A stretch of 64,000 bases of DNA from NCBI GenBank assembly GCA_036365145.1, contig JAEOAD010000048.1, positions 16,499,001 to 16,563,000 on the forward strand, read 5' to 3'. Origin of the DNA: Orientallactaga sibirica (Eukaryota > Chordata > Mammalia > Rodentia > Dipodidae). Both the position numbers and the translations under genes were made by a program. Positions 1 through 10,116 of this stretch are shown here, piece after piece; the stretch's first letter is position 1; each line of letters opens with the position of its first letter. The notes under the pieces were generated by a model, which saw only the letters and a list, made by a program, of their open reading frames with translations, made no database searches and had not been told where the DNA came from.

Positions 1-300
1 TTTCTAAAATATGGCCTGATGGTTGCTTGTTGGTTTCTCTGTTATCCAGCTGAATGGAGAATGCCATCTGGTGCAGGACCTTAGGCTCGTCAATGAAGCT
101 GTCATCCCACTACATCCTGGGGCCTAATCCTTATACTCCTTGTCTCTGGTCCTCGAATCTACTGAGCAGTATACAGTGCTAGACCTCAAAGATGCCCTTT
201 TTCATTATTAACTTACACCCTGACTCTTGGCACTTGTTTGGTTCTGAATGGGAAAACCCAACCACTGGAATTTGCCAATAATGTGCTTGCAGGGTCCTCC
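1..300 (+). pseudogene. ERV pol remnant, reverse transcriptase fingers/palm (5' end outside window)
   Basis: Translated piecewise, this stretch reads like the first part of a gammaretrovirus-type reverse transcriptase: a 'VQDLR.VNEAV' block, then a proline-rich 'LHP' stretch, a 'VLDLKDA' type block and a 'LHPDS..LFG' block. These are in order but in different frames with stop codons, so it cannot be translated. In a live virus this domain copies viral RNA into DNA. The rest of the gene continues at 781 after a repeat insertion, and the 5' part of the provirus is outside the window. What I see is motif order; family assignment (class I, gamma-like) is inference from those blocks. Confidence 0.75.
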
Positions 301-318
301 CTCAAGGGTTCAGAGACA

Positions 319-396
319 GCCCCATCTTATTTTATTTTATTTTATTTTATTTTATTTTATTTTATTTTATTTTATTTTATTTTATTTTATTTATTT
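319..396. repeat. (TTTTA)n microsatellite
   Basis: About 15 copies of TTTTA/TATTT. It sits at the left edge of the repeat insertion that splits the ERV pol remnant and may have grown from an A-rich retroposon tail or target. A second tract of the same unit lies at 62842. Confidence 0.95.
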
Positions 397-424
397 TTTT
401 GCTAGAGCATTCGAAAAAGAACTT

Positions 425-770
425 AGAAAGGCTGAGGTGGTTAAGTCATTAACGGTGCTTGCCTGCATGTCTGCCAGCCTGAGTTCAATTTGCCAGCATG
501 CACATACAGCCAGATGCAAAGTGGCACATGCATTTTATCCCAACATATCTACAGTAATGGAAGATAATAGGGTCGGAAGCCTGAAAGTCAATTAGACTGA
601 TAGGCGCACACAGTGGTACAGAGACCCCGTCTCTAAAGCAAGGTGGGAGGGAGGTCAAGCACCGCAAGGTTGTCTTCTGGTCTCCATACTAGAGGCGCAC
701 ACCCCTCCACATCTTACATAGCCACGCTCGTACACACAGAAACAATAAAAAGTAAATAAATGGGTAAATG
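425..770 (+). mobile_element. Old tRNA-related SINE (B2/B4-like), diverged
   Basis: A degenerate tRNA-like head ('ggctgaggtggttaagtcat', 'gttcaatttgccagc') is followed by a 'gttgtcttctggtctccata' block and a tail of AATAAAAAGTAAATAAAT. The order resembles the older rodent B2/B4 type SINEs rather than the young dipodid-like copies seen elsewhere here. It separates two halves of the ERV reverse transcriptase remnant, so it inserted after the provirus. Boundaries are approximate. Confidence 0.55.
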
Positions 771-780
771 AAAAACAAAG

Positions 781-1502
781 CAATCTCAGTGATGTAGTTT
801 TGCCTCAGGGAGCCACTTTACAATATGTAGATGATATTTTGACATAAAACCCTACAAGAGAGCATTCTGACCAATCTTACATTTTCTGACTTCTCGTGCC
901 TTCCCAATTTCCCAGAAAAAAAACCCAGACAACTCAATAGGAATTATAATATTTGGGATATATTTTGACTCCTGGCTCATGGCAACTTTCGCCATCCCAA
1001 GTAAGGACCATAATTGAACTAGTTTGATCAAAGACAAAGAGACAGCTTCAGTTATTCTTGGAGGCTGCCTGGATATTGTCAAATCTGGATTCCCAATTTT
1101 GGATTAATGGCAGAACCTCTTTACGGGACCATCAAGGGGAATAAAATATGATTGCCCCAGGCTCTATAATAGACAGCAATCCAGGAAATACGTGACTCAT
1201 TCCACTTGGGGAGAGATGCCACCATAGAAATGGTCACTTGACTATTCCTAGGACATGGACTGACCCCTCAGTAAGAAATGCACGTCAGGCCTGCCCTCTA
1301 CATACATGATGACTGGCCTTCCTCATACTCTACCACACCTCGAGCCAATCCAGGAAAGAAGCACCTAGCCAAGTCAGGACCGGAAGGTAGACTTTATTAA
1401 CATGCTCCCTTGTGCCAGCTTCAAGTGTCTGTTGGTGTCTGTAGACACCTTCACTGGATGGATAGAAGCTTTTCCTGCCAGGAGTAAAAAACATTACTGA
1501 AG
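781..1502 (+). pseudogene. ERV pol remnant, RT palm/thumb to integrase core start
   Basis: Picks up the reverse transcriptase after the SINE. A YVDD catalytic box is encoded at 824-835, followed by a thumb/connection-like block (about 940-1130) and then, after sequence I cannot place well, an integrase-core block around 1430-1480 reading VDTFTGWIEAFP; its first catalytic Asp is codon 1444-1446. Stop codons and frameshifts are frequent. The RNase H region seems shortened or too eroded to see between about 1140 and 1380. Non-functional. Confidence 0.75.
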
Positions 1503-1785
1503 GGCCTGGAGAGATAGCTTAATGGTTAAGTGCTTGCCTGTGAAGCCTAAGGACCCTGGTTCGAGGCTCGATTCCCCAGGACCCATGTATGCACAAGGTG
1601 ATGCATGCATCCGGAGTTCGTTTGCAGTGGCTGAAGGCCCTGGCATGCCCATTCTCTCTCTCTCTCTCTCTCTGCCTCTTTCTTTCTCTATCACTCTCAA
1701 ATAAATAAAAAATAAACACAACAACAACAACAACAACAACAAAAAGCATGCGCCACCACACCAGGCTCTTTATAAATTAAAAAAA
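1503..1785 (+). mobile_element. B2-like SINE plus short reversed B1 5' fragment (composite insertion)
   Basis: A B2-like SINE runs from the 'cctggagagatagctta' head through a (CT)n/AAATAAATAAAA tail and an (ACA)n stretch. It is joined directly to 'gcatgcgccaccacaccaggc' region DNA (1746-1766), which is the reverse complement of a B1 5' end. The whole composite is flanked by one direct repeat, ATTACTGAAG at 1493-1502 and 1786-1795 (extendable to 17 bp with one mismatch). It interrupts the ERV integrase. Confidence 0.85.
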
Positions 1786-2390
1786 ATTACTGAAGTGGCA
1801 AATGTCGCATTAAGGAAAATTAGTGCAAGATTGTGCCTCTCCCTCTCCCTAAGGAGTGACAATAGGACACATGTGACCCATCTATACCTAGGGCCCTAGT
1901 GATGAAATATCTATACTTTGCTTGGAGACCATAATTCTCAGGTAAAGTTGAAGTGGCAAACGGGACGATTAATCAGATTGTAGCAAATGAAAATGACGAA
2001 ATCTATTACCCACCGCCCTCAGGAGGATCAGAATAGCTTCCACATCTAACGCCAAGCTCAGGCCCTGTGAGTTATTATATGAAGGGCCCTGAACTTAGAC
2101 GCTGAGGCCCATCAGCTAACACACAGTAAGCCTAGGGCAAATCCAACCCGCCCCTGCTGGAATATAGGAACAAGGTTATAGCCAGTCCAAAGGATGAGGC
2201 TGCAAAGATTGTGGATCCTGGGTGCTGGGTCCTCCTGAAAGCCTGGAAGGAAGTATGCACAGAACCATTGGGTCCTTGATGGAAGCAATCTTACCAGGTA
2301 GCCTGGGCACCCCATGGCTTTCAGATTGCTAGGTGTTAACAGCTGGGTTTTATTTTCCATTTAAACCAGCAATTTCAAACCAGAGGAAAA
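1786..2390 (+). pseudogene. ERV pol remnant, integrase core to C-terminal domain
   Basis: Continues the integrase after the SINE insertion. An SDN block with the second catalytic Asp is readable at 1858-1860, and a 'KVE' block with the third (Glu) at about 1950-1952. Around 2215-2365 a different frame reads like the integrase C-terminal domain (a 'LLKAWKE..' type block followed by 'WK.SYQV'). Several stops and frame changes separate these pieces. The product would have joined viral DNA to host DNA; this copy is dead. Confidence 0.7.
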
Positions 2391-2550
2391 TGCCTACACT
2401 TGTGAGGCAGTGGAGGATCTCAAACTTCTCTTCAAAAAGCCAAGATAAATAACACCTTGATGGCTAGTGACTCAGGCGTTCTATGACACCCTGCTCTTGC
2501 ACCTCCTCTTTCTTTCTAAGAATAATAATCTGAAACCAATGCCAGGAGGG
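2391..2550 (+). other. Interior ERV sequence, not resolved
   Basis: Lies between the integrase C-terminus and the minisatellite. By position it should be the pol/env junction, but I see no readable envelope signal here. Confidence 0.35.
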
Positions 2551-2710
2551 GCATGCCCCTGACAGAATGGGCATGCTCCTGACAGAATGGGCATTCGCCT
2601 GACAGAATGGGCATGCTCTTGACAGAATGGGCATGCTCCTGACAGAATGGGCATGCTCCTGACAGAATGGGCATGCTCCTGACAGAACGGGCACACTCCT
2701 GACAGAATGG
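2551..2710. repeat. 20-bp minisatellite, 8 units
   Basis: Eight contiguous 20-bp units with consensus GCATGCTCCTGACAGAATGG; units 2, 5 and 6 are identical and the others differ by 1-3 bases. Because 20 is not a multiple of 3 the translation cycles through all frames, producing repetitive peptides that are artefacts. Confidence 0.97.
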
Positions 2711-2772
2711 AATCCTTTCTTCAGCTTTTATTTTTCTTCCTCTTTCTACAGGAATGACCTAATCTGGTTATT

Positions 2773-2996
2773 ATTTTATTTTCATTTATTTACTTATTTA
2801 TTTGAGAGAGAGAGAGAGAGAGAGAGGTAGATGGATAGATAGAGAATGGGTGCTCCAGGGCCTTCAACCTCTACAAATGAACTTCAGACACATGTGCCAC
2901 CTTGTGCATCTGGCTTATGTGGGTCCTCGGAAAATCCAACCTGGGTCCTTTGGCTTTGTAGGTAAGTGCTTTATCTACTAAGCCACCTCTCTGACC
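2773..2996 (-). mobile_element. B2-like SINE
   Basis: Read on the minus strand: head at 2996, (GA)n block, TTATTTATTT tail complement at the left. Flanked by TGGTTATTA (2764-2772) and TGGTTCTTA (2997-3005), an imperfect target-site duplication. Inserted in the env part of the ERV. Confidence 0.88.
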
Positions 2997-3009
2997 TGGT
3001 TCTTATTTT

Positions 3010-3208
3010 AAATATTTTTTTTTATTTCCAGAGAGAGAGAGACTAAGAATGGGTATGCCAGGGCCTCTTGCCATTGCGAATGAACTCCAAATGCATGTGC
3101 CACTTTGTGCATCTGGCTTTCCGTGGGTCCTTGGGAACTGGAAACTGCACCAGGGCCATCAGGCTTTGCAAATAAGTGCTTTCAGCCACGGAGCACTCTC
3201 TCCAGCCC
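3010..3208 (-). mobile_element. B2-like SINE, diverged
   Basis: Same family as its left neighbour, only 13 bp away, with more substitutions (for example 'ggagcactctctccagccc' at the head end). Both sit inside the ERV envelope remnant. Confidence 0.85.
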
Positions 3209-4110
3209 TGAAGCTATTTGATTAGTCAACGGTACTGGAGACAAACCTTGAGAATGCCTCTGCCCAAATAATGACATTTTGTTGCTATACGATCATAGCA
3301 AAGGCCACCTAAGCCATTGTTTTCAATTCAATCTTTTCACTCTTGTCACCTGGTATGTGGCTGGCCAAACTCCTCACAACAGTTCCTCCTTTTCTCCAAT
3401 ATGCATATATGATTACTTCCGTGGACACTGTCCCTCTTCCCTTGGGTCTTGGGAAACATGGAACCCCTCACTTCACTGTACTATCCACCTTCCCAGACCT
3501 GCTAAAGTATACCAGAGACTTCCCAACTTCTGCATAGATTACTAACTTTGCACCCTTGAGATTTCTATGTTACATGATCTTGGGGGGAGGCTACTCATGG
3601 CTACCAAATTTCCCAATTTTTTCACTTCCTAAATACTAGCAACCCAGCAATAGAATGGTCATGAATGGGTTAAAGTACATTGAGAAATTTCATATGGCTT
3701 GTGGAGTTTTGAAATTAGAAAGGTCAGTCCAAAACCCATCCTTTGCATGATAACAGATGTGGGGAGACCACTGCAATTGGCAAGCAGACACAGTCAGACA
3801 CCCTTGACTCCCTTGAACAAATGGTCCTGCATAATCACAGGACCTTAGATGTTTTGACAGTCCAGGCAAAAGGGGTTTATGCAATGCTTAAGGAAGCATG
3901 TCGGTTTTGAGTTAAGAATTCACAAAAAGCTGAACAAAATCTGATGACATTAAAGGATATGATCAGAGCATGCAACAACCTAACTCTAATGTCTACAAGA
4001 GGCTGGCGAAGCTTTCTCTTTGTATCCGTGAAGAACTGGCTATGGGAAATAATATCGCTGGTGACTCTAATACTCATAATTCTGATTTTGGCTTGAGTTT
4101 CTGGTCCCTG
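3209..4110 (+). pseudogene. ERV env remnant; transmembrane-subunit part recognisable
   Basis: The confident part is about 3735-4096. It reads, with frame changes and stops, like the ectodomain heptad/cysteine region of a class I envelope transmembrane subunit, followed by a run of aliphatic residues from about 4045 (membrane anchor) ending in a stop at 4094-4096. The key cysteine cluster is disrupted and an in-frame stop follows it. 3209-3730 lies where the surface subunit and fusion region should be but is too eroded to assign domain by domain. Position after integrase and before a polyA-signal region fits a normal provirus order. Confidence 0.65.
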
Positions 4111-4149
4111 TTTCTTAAACCTAATAACTTGACTTGTGTCCTCTAGGAT

Positions 4150-4680
4150 GTAACAAGCTTATCAACCAGTTGCTGACCCTGAACAAGAGGAACCTGAAAT
4201 GGAGCCCCCTCCCCAACTCGTGGATAGAATGTGGAGAGTGTAGTACACCCTGGTTCCTAGGCAGGTCTATGACCTTCATCAGCATGGAAGGAGCACATAG
4301 AATGTTACCCTCATCCTCTTGCTCTCCAAAATGATTTCTGGGACTATAACTCTCCTGGGGAGTCCATGCAGGAGCAAAGGGAATAGGGCGGATGAGGAGA
4401 CTCGAGAGATTAACACCTAAAGGAATGTGCTGGGAACAGAAGACTGAGTTTTCCCAGCTACTCGCAAAACATGTTACACAACTGAGCATGTGCAGAAAGA
4501 AGGCACAATAAGTAAATGATCAATAAAAACGACAGGTATTCCCCCTTCTCTTCTCTCTCTCTGTAATGGACTATAGCCCACCTCTGGCACAGTTCCAAGT
4601 TCATTCATTTCTCCTCTTTAATAAAGAACTTCATTTCCTGTAAACACCCATGTGTCTCTCTTCAATTAATTGTTAAGAGA
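4150..4680 (+). mobile_element. Probable ERV 3' LTR remnant
   Basis: Directly downstream of the env stop. It contains purine-rich stretches (about 4181-4190 and 4371-4400) that could be polypurine tracts, a CT-rich stretch, and an AATAAA polyadenylation signal at 4620-4625. I could not fix the TG/CA ends and the 5' partner LTR is outside the window, so boundaries are approximate. Confidence 0.5.
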
Positions 4681-5360
4681 TACAAGAGCTGAAAACTTCA
4701 GAATGTGTTTCCAGGAATGCAGACAGGCATTCCTGTTATAAAGAAAGAAAGGAAGGAAGGGAGGAAGGGAAGGGGGAGGATGAGAAGGAGCAAGGGCGAC
4801 AATTTGTAAGTGAAATTTCTCCTCAGAGATAAAAATCATACATTCCTGCGCAAAGTGACTCACCAGCACATGTGCTTGGTGTCATATTTGGCAGAAGGAT
4901 GGGGGACAACCTTGAGGCCTGCTCAGAGCCGCATTTTAATTTGTGTCATGGTGAACACGCATCCTGTCTCCCAACTCCCAGAAGATTGCTGTCACCACCA
5001 TCCTGTCTCTACTTATTTATTTACTTAGATTCCTGACATTAGTTTTCTTTAAGCTGGGCCCCAAGGGTGCCAAGCCTAGCTCCCTACACCCCACTTGTGC
5101 CCTAATACACACTTCATAAGCTCCTACCGTGTGCAGCAGGCAGTGGGTGACATGAATATCATTATATGACAGGAGCATCTTTCTGGGCTGTAAGTGTTTG
5201 AAACCTCCCAGGCAGGGATCATAGACATCTCCAGAGAGCAGTAAACTGTAGGAAAACTTCTGGAAATGCTCTAGAGTTGGACATTAGGCAACAGTGGTAA
5301 ATACGAAGAAGTTCACCATGCCACACTGGCTGGGCCTGGCTTGGTTCATACATCACTGCA
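4681..5360. other. Unique sequence with short GA-rich tract
   Basis: Contains a GGAA/GGGA-rich tract at 4741-4790. No exon, RNA gene or recognisable repeat otherwise. Confidence 0.5.
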
Positions 5361-5370
5361 TTTTATTTCA

Positions 5371-5384
5371 TCTTTAAAATACAT

Positions 5385-5423
<39 letters not shown>

Positions 5424-5440
5424 TTTGCAAGCAGAGAGAT

Positions 5441-5481
<41 letters not shown>

Positions 5482-5632
5482 ATCAGCACTCCAGGGCCTC
5501 TAGTCACTGCAAACAAACTCCAGATGCATGTGCCACTGTGCATCTGGCTTTATGTGGGTCCTGGGGAACTGAAACAGGGTCATTAGATTTGGCAGGCAAG
5601 CACCTTAATCACTGCGCCATCTCTCCAACTCC
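5371..5632 (-). mobile_element. B2-like SINE with (TTTA)n tail
   Basis: Minus-strand copy with an expanded ATTT tail (5382-5425) and (GA)n of about 40 bp. Belongs to the variant with 'gcaagcagagag' next to the tail. Confidence 0.9.
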
Positions 5633-5908
5633 ATGACAACATTTTGAATCACCTTCCAACGTGTTAATGTTGTGCTTTACACAGCATCTGGATTGCCCAT
5701 GGCTTAAGGGAAGATGGCAGCGCCAGGCCTGGCTTCCATTCCAGATCAAAGTAGAGCTGCTTGTTCAAGTCCAAGCATGTGTTCATCTGTTTGCCACGGC
5801 CTCCACAATGCCTGTTTTATTATACCTGACCTGCTTCATCTGCTAGGTCACACCTGGGGGCCACAGACAAGGCAGCTCTCTGACCAAAAGCATGGGTGCA
5901 GCTGCAAG

Positions 5909-6003
5909 GTGGCCTGCATTTAAACCTCTGCTGTGCGATTTTGGTTTAATGACTTTGCCATTCAGTTCCAGAGATTTCTCATACATAAGATGAGGTTAAG
6001 AAC
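5909..6003 (+). mobile_element. Possible MIR fragment
   Basis: Weak resemblance to the MIR core ('ctctgctgtgcgattttggttt...ctcatacataagatgagg'). Old and diverged; could be chance. Confidence 0.35.
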
Positions 6004-6012
6004 AGAGTCTGG

Positions 6013-6242
6013 GGTTGGAGAGATGGCTTAGCTGCTAAAGGCGCTTGCTTGCAAAGAATGACGGCCCAGGTTTGATTCTCCACTACCCACGAAAAGCCAG
6101 ATACACAAAGTGGCGCATGTGTCGAGAGTTCATTTGCTATGGCAGAAAACCCTGGTGCACCCATACTCACTCTTTCTCCACTTGTGTCTTTCTCTGTGTC
6201 TCCAAGGGGGGAAAAAAGAGAGAGAGAGAGGGAGAGAGAGAG
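6013..6242 (+). mobile_element. B2-like SINE
   Basis: Plus-strand copy with head 'gttggagagatggcttag' and the usual 'gccagatacacaaagtggcg' centre. The A-rich tail has been replaced by a (GA)n run (6216-6242). Confidence 0.9.
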
Positions 6243-6253
6243 TCTAGTTTACC

Positions 6254-6415
6254 GGGCTGGAGAGGTGGCTCAGCAGTTAAAATGCTTGCTTTCAAAGCCT
6301 GCCAGCTAGGTTCAATCCCCAGCCACCCATGTACACCTTGACAGGCATTCACTTGCAGTGGTAAGAGACCCTGGCACACGTATGGGTGTGCATGTGAGTG
6401 CATGTGCGTGCTCGT

Positions 6416-6457
<42 letters not shown>

Positions 6458-6480
6458 ATCCATCCAAATAAGTAAAATCT
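6254..6480 (+). mobile_element. B2-like SINE, 'tgccagccagg' variant with CA repeat
   Basis: Head 'gggctggagaggtggctcag', then the variant centre 'aaagcctgccagctagg' and 'gacaggcattcacttgcagtgg'. Before the AAATAAG tail there is a (CA)n microsatellite at 6419-6453. The same centre recurs at 7877-8042, marking a distinct subfamily. Confidence 0.88.
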
Positions 6481-6483
6481 TTT

Positions 6484-6626
6484 GTTTTGTTTTTTCAAGG
6501 GAGAGTCTCACTCTAGTCCAGGTTAACCTGTAGCTCACTCTATAGCCCCAGGCTGGCCTCAAATTCAGGACGCTCCTCCTACCTCTGCTCCCCAGTGCTG
6601 GGATTAAAGGTGTGGGCCATCATTGT
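6484..6626 (-). mobile_element. B1 SINE
   Basis: Minus-strand B1 (7SL-derived): 'gtctcactctagtccaggtt' through 'gctgggattaaaggtgtgg'. Confidence 0.9.
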
Positions 6627-7665
6627 GTCTCCCTGGGACTCTGGTTCGATCTTCAAGGGATGACCGATCATGCCTGATGAATTATATCCAGTGTTCTGAA
6701 GAGAAATTCCCTATGTCTCCAAATTGAAACCTTTTGTGACTGTACGGTATGTCATGTCGCCTGCTCTAGGGGCTTTCAAAGCATGGACCAGACCTCGGAG
6801 GCTGAGGAAATCTCCACTCAGGTTAAAAAACAACAGCGCCTGCCACTTGCTTTCAGAAGGATCAAAGAAAAAGCTGCTTCTGCAAGTGGACAAATCCCTT
6901 TCCTCACAGCTCTGTCACCTTCTTTGGTCTTGGAAGGAATACAAAAAAAAAGTCCGTTAAGCAAAGGCAGCTCAGACTGACCGTCTCTTGTTACTATTCC
7001 AGCAGCGTCCCCTCCTCATTCATTCGCCTCGTTTGGTCCACCCCAGTCAGTATATCTTCACCAGGCAGTGATGCAAAACTGTATACTCCAATTTTATTGT
7101 AGCCAGGCGGCATTTACAGGTTTGACTTTCAACTGACCATGGCAGGAAGTCTACAGGTGATTCTAAGCAACATCTGCTCTATCTAGCTGTGCTTTAGGCA
7201 GGTAGTGATGGGTCCCCGGCCTCTGGTGCATGGCTGTATTACCTATCAGCTCAAAATAATCACAGACCTTCCACTCCCCGATATCTGGAAGAAGCCTGAG
7301 GCACTTTTCTCTGGAAAAACCTTCAAGTTATTGATGTTCTTTTAGTGAAGATGTATCAATTACTGAGTGGGAAGGAAACTGCAGAAGAGGGTTATTGGTG
7401 ACATTAAAAGGCAAGTTGAAACCCCTTCCATGGAACATGCAATATGAGTGCCGAGTATTTTGCGTGAGAAAACTATCGATCTAAAACTGAATGGAACCAG
7501 AACCTAGGTGTGCCTGTGCATGTGAATATGTCAAAACGAGCTAGAGAAGTGACATGGGTTGTGTAGCACTAATCTGTACTTGGATATGTCTTATGTGAAG
7601 TTATTTTTTTTTACTCAAATATTGATCTCTACTTATTAGTCCATACTTTGCCTGTCAGCTGAGGG
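6627..7665. other. Unique sequence, nothing recognised
   Basis: About 1 kb with no repeat or exon-like structure I can support. Confidence 0.5.
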
Positions 7666-7669
7666 GTTC

Positions 7670-7860
7670 TGAAAGGGATGGGGTGCATGCTTGCAAAGCC
7701 TGAAGGCCTGGGTTCAATTCTTTAGTACCCACATAAAGCCAGATGCATAAAGTGGCACATGTGTCTGGAGTTCATTTGCAGTGGCAGAAGGCCCTGGTGT
7801 GCCTATACTCTCAACTCTGTCTCTTTCTCGCTGTGTTTCCAAAAAAAAAAAAAAAAAAAG
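7670..7860 (+). mobile_element. B2-like SINE with deleted head
   Basis: Head is shortened and rearranged ('gggatggggtgcatgcttgc'). The centre 'gccagatgcataaagtggca' and tail are clear, ending in a pure A run at 7842-7859. Confidence 0.85.
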
Positions 7861-7876
7861 TAGAGTCTCCTTTATA

Positions 7877-8042
7877 GGAATAGAAAGGTGGTTCAGCTGT
7901 TAAACATGCTTGCCTTCAAAGCCTGCCAGGCAGAGTTCACTTCCCCAATCACCCCTATAAATCCTGGCAGGCATTCACTTGCAGCAAAGAGAGATCCTGG
8001 CATACCCACTCACCCACACACATACATGCAAATAAATAGTTT
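7877..8042 (+). mobile_element. B2-like SINE, 'tgccaggcag' variant
   Basis: Second copy of the variant seen at 6254: 'aaagcctgccaggcag', 'ctggcaggcattcacttgc', tail ATGCAAATAAATAG. Confidence 0.85.
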
Positions 8043-8256
8043 TTAAAATATTTTATTTATTTATTTAGAGAGGAAGAGAAAGAGGAAGATAAAGAGAGGG
8101 AGAGAGAGAATGCCAGGACCTCTAGTCACTGCAAACGAATGCCAGATACATGCTCTGCCTCGTGCATCTGGCTGACACGTATACTGGGGAATTGAAGCCT
8201 GGTCCTTAGGCTTCATAGGCAAACACTGTAACTGCTAAGTCATCTCTTCAGTCCTA
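8043..8256 (-). mobile_element. B2-like SINE
   Basis: Minus-strand copy abutting the preceding plus-strand SINE tail to tail, so the two form a short inverted pair. Confidence 0.88.
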
Positions 8257-8685
8257 AATAAACATATTTTTTTTTAAAAAAAGAATGGAGTGTATCCTTA
8301 GATTTGTTGAGGAAAACAAATGTCAAGGCAAGACTCTTTGCTGGTCCTTAGAAACTTGTGGGGTTCGGAGGAGATAAAGAAAGAACAAGTTGAGAATGGC
8401 TCTGATATGTGATTCTATCTTCACCCTTGGCTGATCCAGGCTGGCTAACACCCTCTAACCCAGGCCTAGTTCTCAAGCTCTTGCCAAGTTCCCATCGTGC
8501 ATTGTTGCTGTCATCTTGGGAGCACCCACCAAGCCCAGGTGCTTTTTGTAAAGACAAGAAAATGTGTCTGCACCACCAGGAGCAGGTGGTTTCGGGATGA
8601 TGGATCTGAAAGCCCAAGGAAAGCGAGTCTGTTATCTTCCACCATGCACAAAACATGCTGTCACCACGAGGCCTCGTGATCATCC
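8257..8685. other. Unique sequence
   Basis: No repeat recognised; ORFs on both strands are short and lack coding character. Confidence 0.45.
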
Positions 8686-9210
8686 TTCAGTTTCCTAAAT
8701 TGCCTCACTGCTGCTTTTTTAATTAAGACCCATTAACTTGTCATATATTGATAACAGAGATGACCCTGAAATAGACGGATAAATTAAAGCTCTCTCTTTC
8801 TCATTCTGTGCTTTTATATGAACGTGTTAATTATTTTTGTCATTAGGGAGAGTGATGAAGGGATGGAAAAGTTACAAATGGATTTTGACAAAGTGTTGGT
8901 GTTTGCAGCTGGAAACTCAGCATGCATCAAACTCCATCCATCACCTTTTAACGTCTCCGTTTGTTCCAAAGGCCCGACCCAGGATTTCTTGTACTAATAG
9001 TCCCCATGATGGAAGCTAATGGGGGGCACGAGGCTCCCATTATTTTGTTGTTTCCATCACACGCTGACATTCATAGGGGTCCACATCTGGCATCCAAATG
9101 GAATTTGGCTTAAATGCACACAGCTGGGCTCTGACACCAGTTCTTAAAATCAGATTATTGACCAACCCATTAGGGAAATTTCTCATCAAAGTCTTAATTT
9201 CTAGTTGCTG
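8686..9210. other. Unique AT-rich stretch, candidate conserved noncoding element
   Basis: Repeat-free DNA with several homeobox-type cores: TTTAATTAAG near 8720, GTTAATTATT near 8828, plus TAAATTAAAG. This texture is common in conserved enhancers but no conservation can be measured here. Confidence 0.3.
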
Positions 9211-9452
9211 AAAAATGTCCCTAGGTCAGACATCACTGGACCTGTCTTGCTGGATAGCAGTAATTGCTGGGGAATGTCTGCCCCTGCCCAGGTCCATGCG
9301 CTTACTCTCTCCTCTGCCCCTTGGTCGTGGACACTGCATGCCACGTCCATTTGTATTATCTTATGCTAGTTTTGTTAGCTTTTTATGGCAGGAAACAAAC
9401 AAAAAGATTCCCAGTGTGCAACTCTACAAGAAGTGGAAAAACAGAGGCTGGG

Positions 9453-9760
9453 TGTTGGGGTCCCCCCTAGGGCCAGCCCAGGAGGGATGGCAGGGTCTCT
9501 GCCGAGTTGGGGGTGAGAGGCGCAGAGTCACGACACAGACTCTGGGAGTTGGGTGGAAGCAACAGAGGGCGAGCTGCCGCAAACTTGTTTATTGAGGAAG
9601 TACAGCGAGTTTTAAGGGGTTTGGCTGGCCAATCATTGTATGGGGTGGTCCCCTTTTTGTGACCAATGACAGCCTGTCTCCAGACAGATCATCTCATACC
9701 AGGTTTCTCGTGAGCATGGGACTGTTGCTGTTGTCATGCCAGGCCTGCACAGAATGCCAT
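9453..9760 (-). mobile_element. Candidate ERV LTR fragment, minus orientation
   Basis: Starts 'tgttggggtcccccctag', which on the minus strand would be an LTR end in ...CCCCAACA. Further right come 'cttgtttattgagg' (a reversed AATAAA-type polyA region) and 'gttttaaggggt' (a possible reversed TATA region). These resemble R/U3 landmarks of rodent ERV2-like LTRs. The other end and target-site duplication were not found. Confidence 0.4.
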
Positions 9761-9825
9761 GTTCACAGAAGCCACTTCCTGGTTTCTCTGCCATGCGGTT
9801 TGGCTAGAGCCAGGCATGCATTGTG

Positions 9826-10116
9826 CCATACAGCTGTGGAAATGGCGCAGCTATTAAAGAAGCTTGCAAAACCTGCTGCCCCAAGTCCAATTCCCCCGTA
9901 CCCACAGAAAGTCAGATGCACAAAGTGGTCCCTATGTCTGGAGTTCATTTTCAGTGGCAAAAGACCCTGGTGTACCCACATTCTGTCCTTTCTTCCTCCC
10001 TCCCTCCCTCTTCCTTCCTTCCTCCCTCCCTCCCTTCCTTCCTTCCTTCCTTCCTTCCTTCCTTCCTTCCTTCCTTCCTTCCTTTCTCTCTGACTCTCAA
10101 ATAAATGAGTACATAA
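9826..10116 (+). mobile_element. B2-like SINE carrying expanded (TTCC)n
   Basis: The SINE head is diverged ('gctgtggaaatggcgcag'). Its normally short CT-rich segment has become a 106-bp pure pyrimidine tract (9986-10091) before the 'gactctcaaataaatgag' tail. Confidence 0.88.
9986..10091. repeat. (CCTT)n pyrimidine microsatellite
   Basis: 106 bp with only C and T on the plus strand, nearly all CCTT units with some CCCT. It arose inside a SINE. Confidence 0.95.
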
